From: Paraburkholderia fungorum
GTDB lineage: Bacteria; Pseudomonadota; Gammaproteobacteria; Burkholderiales; Burkholderiaceae
Length of the DNA: 64,000 nt
Direction: 5' to 3'
Assembly (NCBI RefSeq): GCF_902833645.1
Contig: NZ_CADFGE010000001.1
Span: forward strand, 1-64,000
Shown in pieces: positions 26,851 through 34,476 of the stretch (within the stretch, counting starts at the first letter, position 1; each line of letters opens with the position of its first letter). The notes under the pieces are model-generated. The model had not been told where the DNA came from. It did no database searches and saw only the letters and a program-made list of their open reading frames with translations. Made by a program: the position numbers and the translations under genes.

Positions 26851-27072
26851 TTAGTGGCAAGGAAAGCCGAGCAGATGGCGGCCGTCGTGCACGAACTCAT
26901 GCACGTACATGCCAGGGACCAGCGACGTAGCGCCCTGTTCAGCGCCCACGAAATAAATCGCGAGCAACAGCAGCAAGCCGCCGAACACGATCCAGGGCAG
27001 CAGTTCACGCAGCGGAATCGGCGTGGGTTGGGCGACCGGTTGCGTCGCGGAATCGAAAACAGCGTTGGACAT
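26851..27072 (-). CDS. cbtB: CbtB, predicted cobalt transporter small subunit
   Basis: 73 aa with one transmembrane segment (LLPWIVFGGLLLLLAIYFVG) and a His-rich C terminus (VHEFVHDGRHLLGFPCH) that could bind Co(II), the hallmark of CbtB. The start is at 27072 (MSNAVFDSA), nine bases after AAGGAG; the ATG three codons upstream directly abuts that site and is unlikely. First gene behind the cobalamin riboswitch. Confidence 0.92.
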   Translation of the reverse strand: MSNAVFDSATQPVAQPTPIPLRELLPWIVFGGLLLLLAIYFVGAEQGATSLVPGMYVHEFVHDGRHLLGFPCH

Positions 27073-27084
27073 AGTGAACATCTC

Positions 27085-27230
27085 CTTGGGGTAACGCGCC
27101 CCGATAGTCGATTGAAGAGGGATGAAACGAAGCTCAGGTCTGGCTTTCGGCATAGTGAATGCCGATTACAGTGGCGCGACCGCGCCGGGCTCTCACCGGC
27201 TTCCGTGCTTCGCAGTGCCGCTATTCTACG
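27085..27230 (-). ncRNA. Cobalamin (B12) riboswitch controlling cbtBA
   Basis: Read on the minus strand, the leader contains GCCGGTGAGAGCCCGGCGCG followed by GTCGCGCCACTGTAA (27166-27200), the conserved core of cobalamin riboswitches. A GGCAT...ATGCC stem and an AAGCCAGACCTG B12-box-like segment (about 27133-27146) come next. A GGGG...CCCC hairpin immediately before the AAGGAG of cbtB suggests control by hiding the ribosome site. B12 riboswitches ahead of cbtAB are established. The exact 5' boundary is approximate. Confidence 0.88.
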
Positions 27231-27294
27231 CGTTAAACTTTGCCGTCCGGCAACGCTGAGCATGCACGCACGCATCCCGCTTAAGCTGGCCTTT

Positions 27295-27975
27295 ATGGAA
27301 CTCAACCGAATGGACATACGGCTGCTATTGATCAGCCACGCGTCGACTGCGGCAATGCGCGCGGCCCGCTTCCCCGCCGACGATCCGCTCGACGCCCCTG
27401 GCCTCGCCGACGCGGGCGCCGCGCGGGCACGGTTGTCGATTCCCGACAACGCGGCTACCTTCGTCAGCCCTGCTGTTTGCGCGCGTGATACGGCATCGGC
27501 CCTGGGCCTCGATGCAATAGTGCACGAGGGACTGGCGGATATGGACTATGGCGTGTGGCACGGCCGCCGCCTTGCCGATCTTGCCGTCGAAGCACCACTA
27601 GAGCTTGCCGCATGGACGCACGATCCCGACGCCGCCGCGCATCGCGGCGAATCGTTCAGCGAACTCGTGAAGCGGGTAGGACGATGGCTCGATTCGCTAG
27701 ACGATACATTGAGCAAGACAGTGAGCAAGAGCGTGACCCACGCAAAGGACAGTGCACCAGGCGATGGAACAAACAAGGCGCCGCGCGATATGCAAAACGC
27801 GCAAAACGCGCAGAACGTCGTTGCCGTCACGCATGCGGCGGTAATCCGGGCCGCCATCATTCATGCGCTCGGAGCGTCGCCGGCGATATTCTCACGCATC
27901 GAAATCGCGCCGCTTTCGATGATCGAGTTACGACGCTCGCGACGTGGCTGGACCTGGTGGCCGGCATCGCACTAA
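27295..27975 (+). CDS. Histidine phosphatase superfamily protein, CobC-like, with altered RHG motif
   Basis: 226 aa. The N terminus reads RLLLISHAST, so the RHG catalytic triplet is Ser14-His15-Ala16. The rest of the fold is recognisable: FVSPAVCARDTASALG (second Arg region), LADMDYGVWHG (acid region) and VTHAAVIRAAI (second catalytic His). A low-complexity insert (about residues 140-175, with a QNAQNAQN repeat) precedes the last motif. Its position opposite the B12-regulated cbtBA suggests alpha-ribazole-phosphate phosphatase or a related cobalamin role (inference). Start uncertain: ATG at 27262, 27295 or 27310, none with a good ribosome site; the frame open upstream overlaps the riboswitch and is not coding. 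Confidence 0.72.
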   Translation: MELNRMDIRLLLISHASTAAMRAARFPADDPLDAPGLADAGAARARLSIPDNAATFVSPAVCARDTASALGLDAIVHEGLADMDYGVWHGRRLADLAVEAPLELAAWTHDPDAAAHRGESFSELVKRVGRWLDSLDDTLSKTVSKSVTHAKDSAPGDGTNKAPRDMQNAQNAQNVVAVTHAAVIRAAIIHALGASPAIFSRIEIAPLSMIELRRSRRGWTWWPASH

Positions 27976-28036
27976 CGGCGACGGCGATGCGACGTCTGCC
28001 GTGCACAGGCGATCGAATCGAAACGCCCGTGCCCGG

Positions 28037-28477
28037 TCACTTGCCCGAGACCACCAACCTCAGCTTGTTCGAACCGGCTGGCGTCAACGTGATATCGGTC
28101 CGTCTGGCCCGCGTGCCTAGATAAAAGTGCTGGCGTCCGGGCGAGTTCTGGTCATGTGTCGCGTCCGGCAGGCACGATGCGATGTCCGCCGCGACGGACT
28201 GCAGCGCATCCGCGCTCGAACCGGCGTCATGGTGCGGCGTCCACGTGCATTGGTAACTGCCGTGGCCTGACGAGCATTGCGCGTCGTCGCCGTAGGGTTG
28301 CGCGACGCCCTTGCCGTCGTCCGGTGTCAGCGAGGCCAAGCCGTCCGGCGCCGCCGCGACGATCCGTTTGAGCGACGCACATGGGCTAGGCGCATCGTCG
28401 GCATTCGCGCTGCATGGTAGCAATGCGCCCAGCGATACAGCAGCAATTGCAGTGGCGAGAATTCGGGTCTTGTTCAT
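28037..28477 (-). CDS. Small secreted hypothetical protein
   Basis: 146 aa. A signal peptide (RILATAIAAVSLGALLPCSANA, residues about 5-26) is followed by a small mature domain with four Cys (SPCASL, AQCSSG, YQCTWT, ASCLPD) that could form two disulfides in the periplasm. I recognise no family. It lies 104 bases downstream of the hydrolase gene on the same strand and may be the last gene of that transcript. Codon use is like its neighbours. Confidence 0.7.
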   Translation of the reverse strand: MNKTRILATAIAAVSLGALLPCSANADDAPSPCASLKRIVAAAPDGLASLTPDDGKGVAQPYGDDAQCSSGHGSYQCTWTPHHDAGSSADALQSVAADIASCLPDATHDQNSPGRQHFYLGTRARRTDITLTPAGSNKLRLVVSGK

Positions 28478-28581
28478 GTCGGCGCAGTCCTTCGAAAGGT
28501 GGCCTTACCGTAATAGCACGGTTCGTGCCCATGAAGCTTCGAACAGCGCCCGCCTCCTGCCCAAAAACGCGCCTAAAGGTG

Positions 28582-29598
28582 TCAGGAAGCGACACCAAAC
28601 AACGCCGCCAGCCCGGGCGGCGACGCAAAAATCCCCTTCGCGTCATGCCCGATGCCGTCGATCACAAACGTACGATGCTTCGCCGCGCTCTCGGGATGCC
28701 GCAACGCCATATAGCGCGCGTAAGTCAGTCCACGCGCCAGCCGATGAGCACCCTGCGCCTGCGCGGCGCACGAGCGGTCGAGAGCCGGATGCTGCGGATC
28801 ACAATCCGCGCCGCCGAGCAGCACGGTGACATCACGACGCGCGTAAAGCGATTCGAGCGCGCCAGCGGAATCAGGATTTCCGCTGTACGAAGAAGCATAA
28901 GCGGGCAAATCCTCGAGCCCATACTTCCAGCGATTGAACGACGGACACGCGGTCGCATCGAACACTGCGAATTCGCCGGACACGCTCGGCCGCATTGCAT
29001 CGAAGTACACATACGACGAAGGATTCGCGACCACATAGCGCAGCGCAATCCCCCGCGCGACGAGCGGCGCCTCACCTCGCGTCACGACGGCATAGCGCTG
29101 CACCACCTGGCCACCGCCCGAATGCCCCGCGATCACCACCTCGGTGAGCGACGCAAACTGCTCGCGCGACGCCAGCGTCCGCAGGATGGCGTCGAGCACG
29201 TCGAACGAACTGATCGGCGCGGGACCTTCGGCATTGCCGCCGCCCATCCAGCTAGTCCACTCCCAATGCAGCGCGGACGGCGGCAAGCGATGCGCGTCGA
29301 CGTCCGCACTCGCGAGGAACTGCGGCACGATCAGCAGCGTATCGGCAGTATCGCCACCGGCTAGCGCACACGCGCGCTCCGCCAGGTCGAAGTACGCGTC
29401 CGCATTGCGCAAGCGTCCATGAATCAGAATGACCGCGCGCTTGACGTCACGCGCAGACACAAGCCAGTCGCCGTTCGCGAATATCGGCACGGTGCCGCTA
29501 CCCGTTTGCGTCTCAACACGCAGATACTGGCGGCCGACGACGGCGACCGGATGTTCATTCGGCGCGCGTTCGTCATCTGTGATCAAAGGCTGGGTCAT
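28582..29598 (-). CDS. Alpha/beta hydrolase, cytoplasmic paralogue
   Basis: 338 aa without a signal peptide. VILIHGRLRNAD forms the oxyanion-hole strand, IAGHSGGGQVVQRYA holds the nucleophile Ser160, and IDGIGHDAKGIF supplies the C-terminal catalytic His. It is clearly paralogous to the hydrolase at 30999-32075 along its whole length (shared PQFLA, WMGG, PISS..VLDAI, YVVANPS.Y.YFDA.RP, F...C..FN.WKYG.E..P.Y). Substrate unknown; the shared open, polar active-site surroundings suggest an ester or amide of a small molecule. It lies 42 bases downstream of the MHS transporter gene. Confidence 0.85.
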   Translation of the reverse strand: MTQPLITDDERAPNEHPVAVVGRQYLRVETQTGSGTVPIFANGDWLVSARDVKRAVILIHGRLRNADAYFDLAERACALAGGDTADTLLIVPQFLASADVDAHRLPPSALHWEWTSWMGGGNAEGPAPISSFDVLDAILRTLASREQFASLTEVVIAGHSGGGQVVQRYAVVTRGEAPLVARGIALRYVVANPSSYVYFDAMRPSVSGEFAVFDATACPSFNRWKYGLEDLPAYASSYSGNPDSAGALESLYARRDVTVLLGGADCDPQHPALDRSCAAQAQGAHRLARGLTYARYMALRHPESAAKHRTFVIDGIGHDAKGIFASPPGLAALFGVAS

Positions 29599-29640
29599 GC
29601 AATAAGCTCTGGTTAATCCAATAAGTCTAACGAGTGGCGG

Positions 29641-31002
29641 CTACCGTGGCGCAGCGAACTTCGCGCTTGCACCGCCCGGTTCACGTCCCGAGCGCGTGAA
29701 ATACACCATCGCCAGCGACACGAAGCCGGCAAAAATCAGATAGAAGGCCGGCGTCAAACTGCTGCCGGTCAGATGCGTCAAACCGGTGATCGTAAGCGGC
29801 GCCATACCGCCGAACAGCGTCACCGCAATGTTGTACGACAGCGCCACGCCGGCCGAACGGCTGCGCACTGGAAACAGCGTCGCGAGCATGCCTGGGTGCG
29901 AACCGGACATGGCGGCAAGGAACACCGTCGCCACCATCTGCGCGATGAACAGATGCCCCGGCGTCGGATTCGTCACAACGAAGTGATACAGCGGATACAC
30001 GCATACCATCCATGCAATCACGATCGGATAGAACAGCCGGTATGCGCCATAGCGATCGGCGAGCTTGCCCGACAGCGGAAAGAGAAACAGATTCAACACG
30101 CCCGACACGAACGCGCCCAGCAGGGCCGTAGACAACGGCAGATGCAATTGCCGCTCGACATAGACCGACAGATAGGAATGCCATACATAATTTGTCGCCG
30201 CGCCGATGATGATCACACCCATCGCGCAGATCGCCGCGTCACCGTTGTCGCGGAAGAACTGACGCACGGTCACACGCGGCGGCTTGTCCCGCTGGTCGAG
30301 CAGGCGCTCGAATTCCGGCGACTCCGCCACGCGATGCCGGATATAGAAGCCGAACGGTCCCGCCAGCGCGCCGAACAGAAACGGCAGGCGCCAACCCCAC
30401 GCCACCAGTTGCTCATGCGTAAGTTGCGTGGTGAGTAGATAACCGACACCGGACGAGAGCAGCAGTGCAAACGCCTGTGCCGACATGTTGAAGCTGCCGT
30501 AGAACATCTTCTTATGCGGCGGCGCATACTCGACAAGCATCGCCGAGGCCGTTGCGAACTGGCCGCCCACCGAGAGCCCCTGCAATAGCCGCGCGAACAC
30601 CACCAGCAGAGGCGCCGCGATGCCGATGCTGGCATAGCCCGGCGTGAGGCCCATCAACAGCGTACTGGCCGCCATCGAGATGATCAGCAGCGAAAGCGCT
30701 TTGCGCCGCCCTGCGCGGTCCGCATAGATGCCGAGCAGAATGCCGCCGATCGGCCGCACGATAAAGCCGACGGCGAACGTAGCGAGCGTCAGCATGATCG
30801 ACACGAAGCCACTGCCGCCGGGGAAGAATACTTGCGCGATGATCTTGGCGAAGTAGCCGTAGATCAGAAAATCGAACCACTCGAGTCCGTTGCCGAGTAC
30901 CGAGGCGAAGATCGCGCGCCGCACCATCGACGGGCTCAAGCCGTTCGACGCTTCCGTGCCGGACCGCGCACCCTCATGCTGATTCAGGCTCGTCTCGCTC
31001 AT
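29641..31002 (-). CDS. MFS transporter, metabolite:H+ symporter (MHS) family
   Basis: 453 aa, 12-TM secondary importer. Signatures: SVLGNGLEWFDFLIYGYFA in TM1, RPIGGILLGIYADRAGRRKAL in loop 2-3, GLSVGGQFATASAMLVEYAP in the TM4-5 region, and the Pro/Gly-rich half-repeat later. The MHS group (ShiA, KgtP, ProP, citrate carriers) brings in organic acids or betaines with protons. The start is set at 31002 by an ATGA overlap with the upstream hydrolase stop (30999-31002); the frame to 31044 overlaps that gene. Flanked on both sides by paralogous hydrolases, which points to uptake of the hydrolase substrate or product. Confidence 0.92.
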   Translation of the reverse strand: MSETSLNQHEGARSGTEASNGLSPSMVRRAIFASVLGNGLEWFDFLIYGYFAKIIAQVFFPGGSGFVSIMLTLATFAVGFIVRPIGGILLGIYADRAGRRKALSLLIISMAASTLLMGLTPGYASIGIAAPLLVVFARLLQGLSVGGQFATASAMLVEYAPPHKKMFYGSFNMSAQAFALLLSSGVGYLLTTQLTHEQLVAWGWRLPFLFGALAGPFGFYIRHRVAESPEFERLLDQRDKPPRVTVRQFFRDNGDAAICAMGVIIIGAATNYVWHSYLSVYVERQLHLPLSTALLGAFVSGVLNLFLFPLSGKLADRYGAYRLFYPIVIAWMVCVYPLYHFVVTNPTPGHLFIAQMVATVFLAAMSGSHPGMLATLFPVRSRSAGVALSYNIAVTLFGGMAPLTITGLTHLTGSSLTPAFYLIFAGFVSLAMVYFTRSGREPGGASAKFAAPR

Positions 31003-32075
31003 TGCTCGCATCCTTGGGTGTCGAACATCGCTGACAACGCGCACACCGACGTCAGCATACGCGCGCCGTCGTGGCCCACGCCCGGCACGATATGCAAGCT
31101 CTGTTTCAGGCCTTCCGGATGACGCGCTTCGATGTACCGGTAATACGCTTGTGCCCGCGCGAAGCGCTGCGGGCCTTGCGCTTCGGCGGCACAGCTTTTA
31201 TCGAGCGCGCTTTGCTGCGGATCGTTGTCCGCACCTCCGACCAGGTAGTCAACCCGGCGCGACGCATAAGCCGCTTCGAGTTGCGCGGGCGAGCGGTCGT
31301 CGAGATAGGGCGGCCGATTCTCCATGCCGTATTTCCACTGATTGAAGTCGGCACATTGCGCGGCATCGAACGGCGCGGCGACACCTTGTGCATTCGGCCG
31401 TTGCGCATCGAAATAGGCGTACGTGGATGGATTCGCCACGACGTAGCGTACGTCGATGCCTTCTCGGGTCAGCACGTCGATATTACGCGCCGCCACGGCA
31501 TAGCGCTGCACAACTTGCCCGCCACCCGAATGCCCTGCGATCACCACATGCTGCAGATTCGGAAACAGCTTGCGATCCGCGAGGCGCGTGACAATAGCGT
31601 CCAGCACCGCGTACGAACTGATCGGCAGCGGTGCTCGGGCCGCTTCGCCGCCCATCCACGCGTCACCCTTCCAGCGCAGCAGATCGGCCGGTTCGTCATG
31701 CACGCGCAAGTCGAGCGTGGCGAGGAATTGTGGTGCGATCAGGAGCGTGCTGTCGGGATCCGCTTGTGCGGCGTCGCGTGCCTTCTGTGCGGTGCGGAAG
31801 TAAACATCCGCGTTGCGCAATTTGCCGTGAACCACGATCACCGCACGCGTTACCTGTGGTTGCGCGACAGTCCAATCCTTCGACAGATACAGCGGAAACT
31901 CAGCCTGCCCCTGCGGCGTGTCGATCGTGAACCGGGTATCCGAGATCGTCGTCACCGGTTTTAGATGGGATCCGTTGGGGTTCGCCGAGAATGCCGGTTG
32001 CGCGAGCGAGGCCAGCATGGCGGCACCGGCTGCCATGCACCTCATGGTCAGACGTCGTGAAAGATTGAATGTCAT
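30999..32075 (-). CDS. Alpha/beta hydrolase, exported paralogue
   Basis: 358 aa with a signal peptide (MRCMAAGAAMLASLAQPAFSA), so it should act in the periplasm or outside. VIVVHGKLRNAD, the nucleophile Ser183 in IAGHSGGGQVVQRYAV, and the catalytic His in VPGVGHDGARML are all present. A paralogue of the cytoplasmic enzyme at 28582-29598. It precedes and overlaps the MHS transporter gene and follows the porin gene by 84 bases, giving an outer-membrane to cytoplasm series. Confidence 0.86.
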   Translation of the reverse strand: MTFNLSRRLTMRCMAAGAAMLASLAQPAFSANPNGSHLKPVTTISDTRFTIDTPQGQAEFPLYLSKDWTVAQPQVTRAVIVVHGKLRNADVYFRTAQKARDAAQADPDSTLLIAPQFLATLDLRVHDEPADLLRWKGDAWMGGEAARAPLPISSYAVLDAIVTRLADRKLFPNLQHVVIAGHSGGGQVVQRYAVAARNIDVLTREGIDVRYVVANPSTYAYFDAQRPNAQGVAAPFDAAQCADFNQWKYGMENRPPYLDDRSPAQLEAAYASRRVDYLVGGADNDPQQSALDKSCAAEAQGPQRFARAQAYYRYIEARHPEGLKQSLHIVPGVGHDGARMLTSVCALSAMFDTQGCEQ

Positions 32076-32159
32076 ACAGCTTGCTCCTGATTACAGTGCA
32101 CTGTCTTGAACGCGGTGCATCGTCAAATCCGTCGTTGAAAGGCTCAAAGACCCAAAACC

Positions 32160-33215
32160 TCAGAACCGGTGGCGAATACCGAGCGTGACGCCCGTCTGGT
32201 TCGGACCGAACGCGGTGTCGCTCGTCAAACCGACAGGGGTGTAACGGTCATTCGCGTAGTGCGTGGAGGCCGCATAGGCAACGGTTGCGTACACATCGGT
32301 TCGCTTCGACAGAATATAGTCCGCGCCGAGCACGCCCATCAACGAATTCGACACGTTATCCGCCTTGTTGCTCTGGTAATACGCGGCGGCCGTCACGCGA
32401 AAATACGGCAGGACAAGGTAGCGGACGCCGCCGAACCACAGTGCCGACGACACCGACTTGCCTTTGGTCGGGTTATACAGATAGTGCTCATAGCCGCCCA
32501 TGATGGTTGCGTCCCCGATCTGCTCGCGGGCCGAAGCGCTCCAGTTACGCGACTTGGTCCACATGCCGGTCGAATTGATCGCGCCGTTCCGGTAGTCGTA
32601 AGCGAGCGCCGCCGCGAAACTGCCGGCGTCGTAATCGAGCGCGCCGCCATAGGCGGCACTGCTTTGAAACGAGTCGGCCGTGCCGCCAAAACTGTAATCC
32701 GCCGTCGCCGTCAGACCGCCAAAGCGGCCCACATACTTGACCGAGTTGTTCACGCGCGCCTTGAACGAAAAACTGTCCACGGAACCGGTGGTCGGCATCC
32801 ACGTGTACTGCTGGCCGAACACCATCGGGTCGTACCTGATGAGCGTGTCGTACATCGCCGTGTACTGCAAACCCGCCGACAATGCGCCGAAAGCATCGTT
32901 CGACACCCCGACCGCCGCGGTCCGGTTGAACAGGACGCCCGCGCTTGCATTGGTGCCGTCGTTACCGTTGAAGCCCGCTTCGAGAATGAAGAACGCCTTG
33001 TTGCCGCCGCCTAGGTCTTCAGTCCCACGAAAACCGAAGCGCGAGTTGCTCAGTCCACCGGAATTTTCGCGGACCAGCGAGCCGCCCGCGGCGCCCGCGT
33101 GGTTGAGGAATTCGATGTTCGTGTCGATCAACCCATACAGCGTGACCGATGCCTGAGCATGCGCACCCGTGCAACTCACCACGGCCAATGCGGCCACCGC
33201 ACATTGTTTTTTCAC
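32160..33215 (-). CDS. Gram-negative porin (Burkholderia type)
   Basis: 351 aa with a signal peptide (ALAVVSCTGAHAQ) followed by SVTLYGLIDTNIEFLN, the standard first strand of beta-proteobacterial trimeric porins. SRFGFRGTEDLGGGNKAFFILEAGFN forms the next strands, a middle PMVFGQQYTWMP loop region follows, and the terminal aromatic is in GIRHRF. It forms a diffusion channel in the outer membrane. Likely first gene of the transcript with the two hydrolases and the MHS carrier, under the divergent LysR regulator. Confidence 0.95.
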   Translation of the reverse strand: MKKQCAVAALAVVSCTGAHAQASVTLYGLIDTNIEFLNHAGAAGGSLVRENSGGLSNSRFGFRGTEDLGGGNKAFFILEAGFNGNDGTNASAGVLFNRTAAVGVSNDAFGALSAGLQYTAMYDTLIRYDPMVFGQQYTWMPTTGSVDSFSFKARVNNSVKYVGRFGGLTATADYSFGGTADSFQSSAAYGGALDYDAGSFAAALAYDYRNGAINSTGMWTKSRNWSASAREQIGDATIMGGYEHYLYNPTKGKSVSSALWFGGVRYLVLPYFRVTAAAYYQSNKADNVSNSLMGVLGADYILSKRTDVYATVAYAASTHYANDRYTPVGLTSDTAFGPNQTGVTLGIRHRF

Positions 33216-33416
33216 TACCGTCTCCTGTCGATGTTGTTTTATGTCGCGATGCGTTCGAGCCTGCTTGCCGTGGGCAATGCGGGTATCGGTCGATGCGATG
33301 GACGAGATCGTAGGAGCGGGTGTGGTAAATGTAAAATACCTGTTTTATGCACCATCCATATCTATAAAATATGGCAATGAACAGAACATAGAGCACGACC
33401 GAGGAGACGGAACACC
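33216..33416. promoter_or_regulatory. Divergent promoter region with two dyads
   Basis: 201 bases between the porin and lysR genes. Two AT-rich inverted repeats lie in the half nearest lysR: TAAAA (33332-33336) with TTTTA (33343-33347), and CCATAT (33356-33361) with ATATGG (33369-33374). Such spaced dyads fit LysR-type binding sites. Start and -10/-35 positions cannot be fixed by eye. Confidence 0.55.
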
Positions 33417-34325
33417 ATGGAGCTTCGCCACTTGCGCTACTTCCTGGCGGTTGCCGAGGAAGGCCAGTTCACCCGTGCCGCCGAGCGGCTGGCCATGCAA
33501 CAACCGCCGCTCTCGCAGCAGATCCGGACACTGGAAGAAGAGATCGGCTTCGAACTGTTTGTACGCATGCCGCGCGGCGTGAGCTTGACACCGGCAGGGC
33601 AGGCCTTCGCGGAAGACGCACAACGCTTGCTGCTGGAACTGCAGCAGTCGGTGGACAAGGCGCAACGAATTGCGCGGGGCGAGCTCGGCACGATTTCGAT
33701 CGGACTGACCAGCTCGGCTGCGTTCCATCCGTTCACGACCGAAACGATCCGGGCTTTTCGCGCGGTGTGTCCCAAAGTCGCCGTGGAACTTGCCGAACTC
33801 AACGCGGCAGAAATTATCGAGCGACTGGCCGCGGGCCAGATTCAGGCTGCGTTTCTCCGCAAGCCGGTCGACGCACGCGAAGGCGTGGCATTTGAGTTAT
33901 TGCTCGACGAACCGATGGTGGTGGTGCTGCCCGTTGGGCATCCATTGCTAAAGAGCGCGGGCAAGAAACGGCCACAAGTGTCATTGAAGGCGCTGGCGAA
34001 TGAAGACTTCATTCTGGTCCGCCGGCCTGGGGCGCCCGGCATGTATGCCGACATTCTGGCGGCCTGCCGGCAAGCCGGGTTCGTGCCGCGGATTGCCCGC
34101 GAGGTGCCGCGCATGGTGTCGGGCATCAATCTCGTCGCCGCAGGCTTGGGCGTCACGCTGGTGCCCGCGTCGATGCAACGTTACGACCAAGTGGGAACGG
34201 TGTATTGCACGTTGGCAAATCCCGCGAAGTTGAGCGCGCCGCTCCATCTTGCCTACCCGGCGGAACTGCGTAACAGCGCGGCGACCCGCTTTATCGAACT
34301 GGTGAAGACGCGCGTTCACGGGTGA
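33417..34325 (+). CDS. LysR-type transcriptional regulator
   Basis: 302 aa. The N-terminal winged helix-turn-helix is MELRHLRYFLAVAEEGQFTRAAERLAMQQPPLSQQIRTLEEEIG, close to the BenM/CatM/CbnR group. The periplasmic-binding-like effector domain follows from about residue 90 (GTISIGLTSSAAFHPF). Divergent from the porin-hydrolase-transporter genes, so it most likely controls them in response to their substrate or a breakdown product. Confidence 0.93.
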   Translation: MELRHLRYFLAVAEEGQFTRAAERLAMQQPPLSQQIRTLEEEIGFELFVRMPRGVSLTPAGQAFAEDAQRLLLELQQSVDKAQRIARGELGTISIGLTSSAAFHPFTTETIRAFRAVCPKVAVELAELNAAEIIERLAAGQIQAAFLRKPVDAREGVAFELLLDEPMVVVLPVGHPLLKSAGKKRPQVSLKALANEDFILVRRPGAPGMYADILAACRQAGFVPRIAREVPRMVSGINLVAAGLGVTLVPASMQRYDQVGTVYCTLANPAKLSAPLHLAYPAELRNSAATRFIELVKTRVHG

Positions 34326-34476
34326 ACACGTTTGACTTTGCGGGAGCGCCGCGAGAAGCCCCCAGCACATGCGCCGTCCAGCAATACGGGCAAACGATAA
34401 CCGTGGGCACAAAAATTGCATTCTCCGTGCCGGCAAGGAGTTCACCGTCCATCAAACTGACGCCAACCTACTCGCC

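Noticed and set aside
26854..27294. N-terminal extension of the phosphatase frame across cbtB and the riboswitch
   Set aside because: The extension is antisense to cbtB and the riboswitch and has no phosphatase similarity; homology starts only at about 27310.
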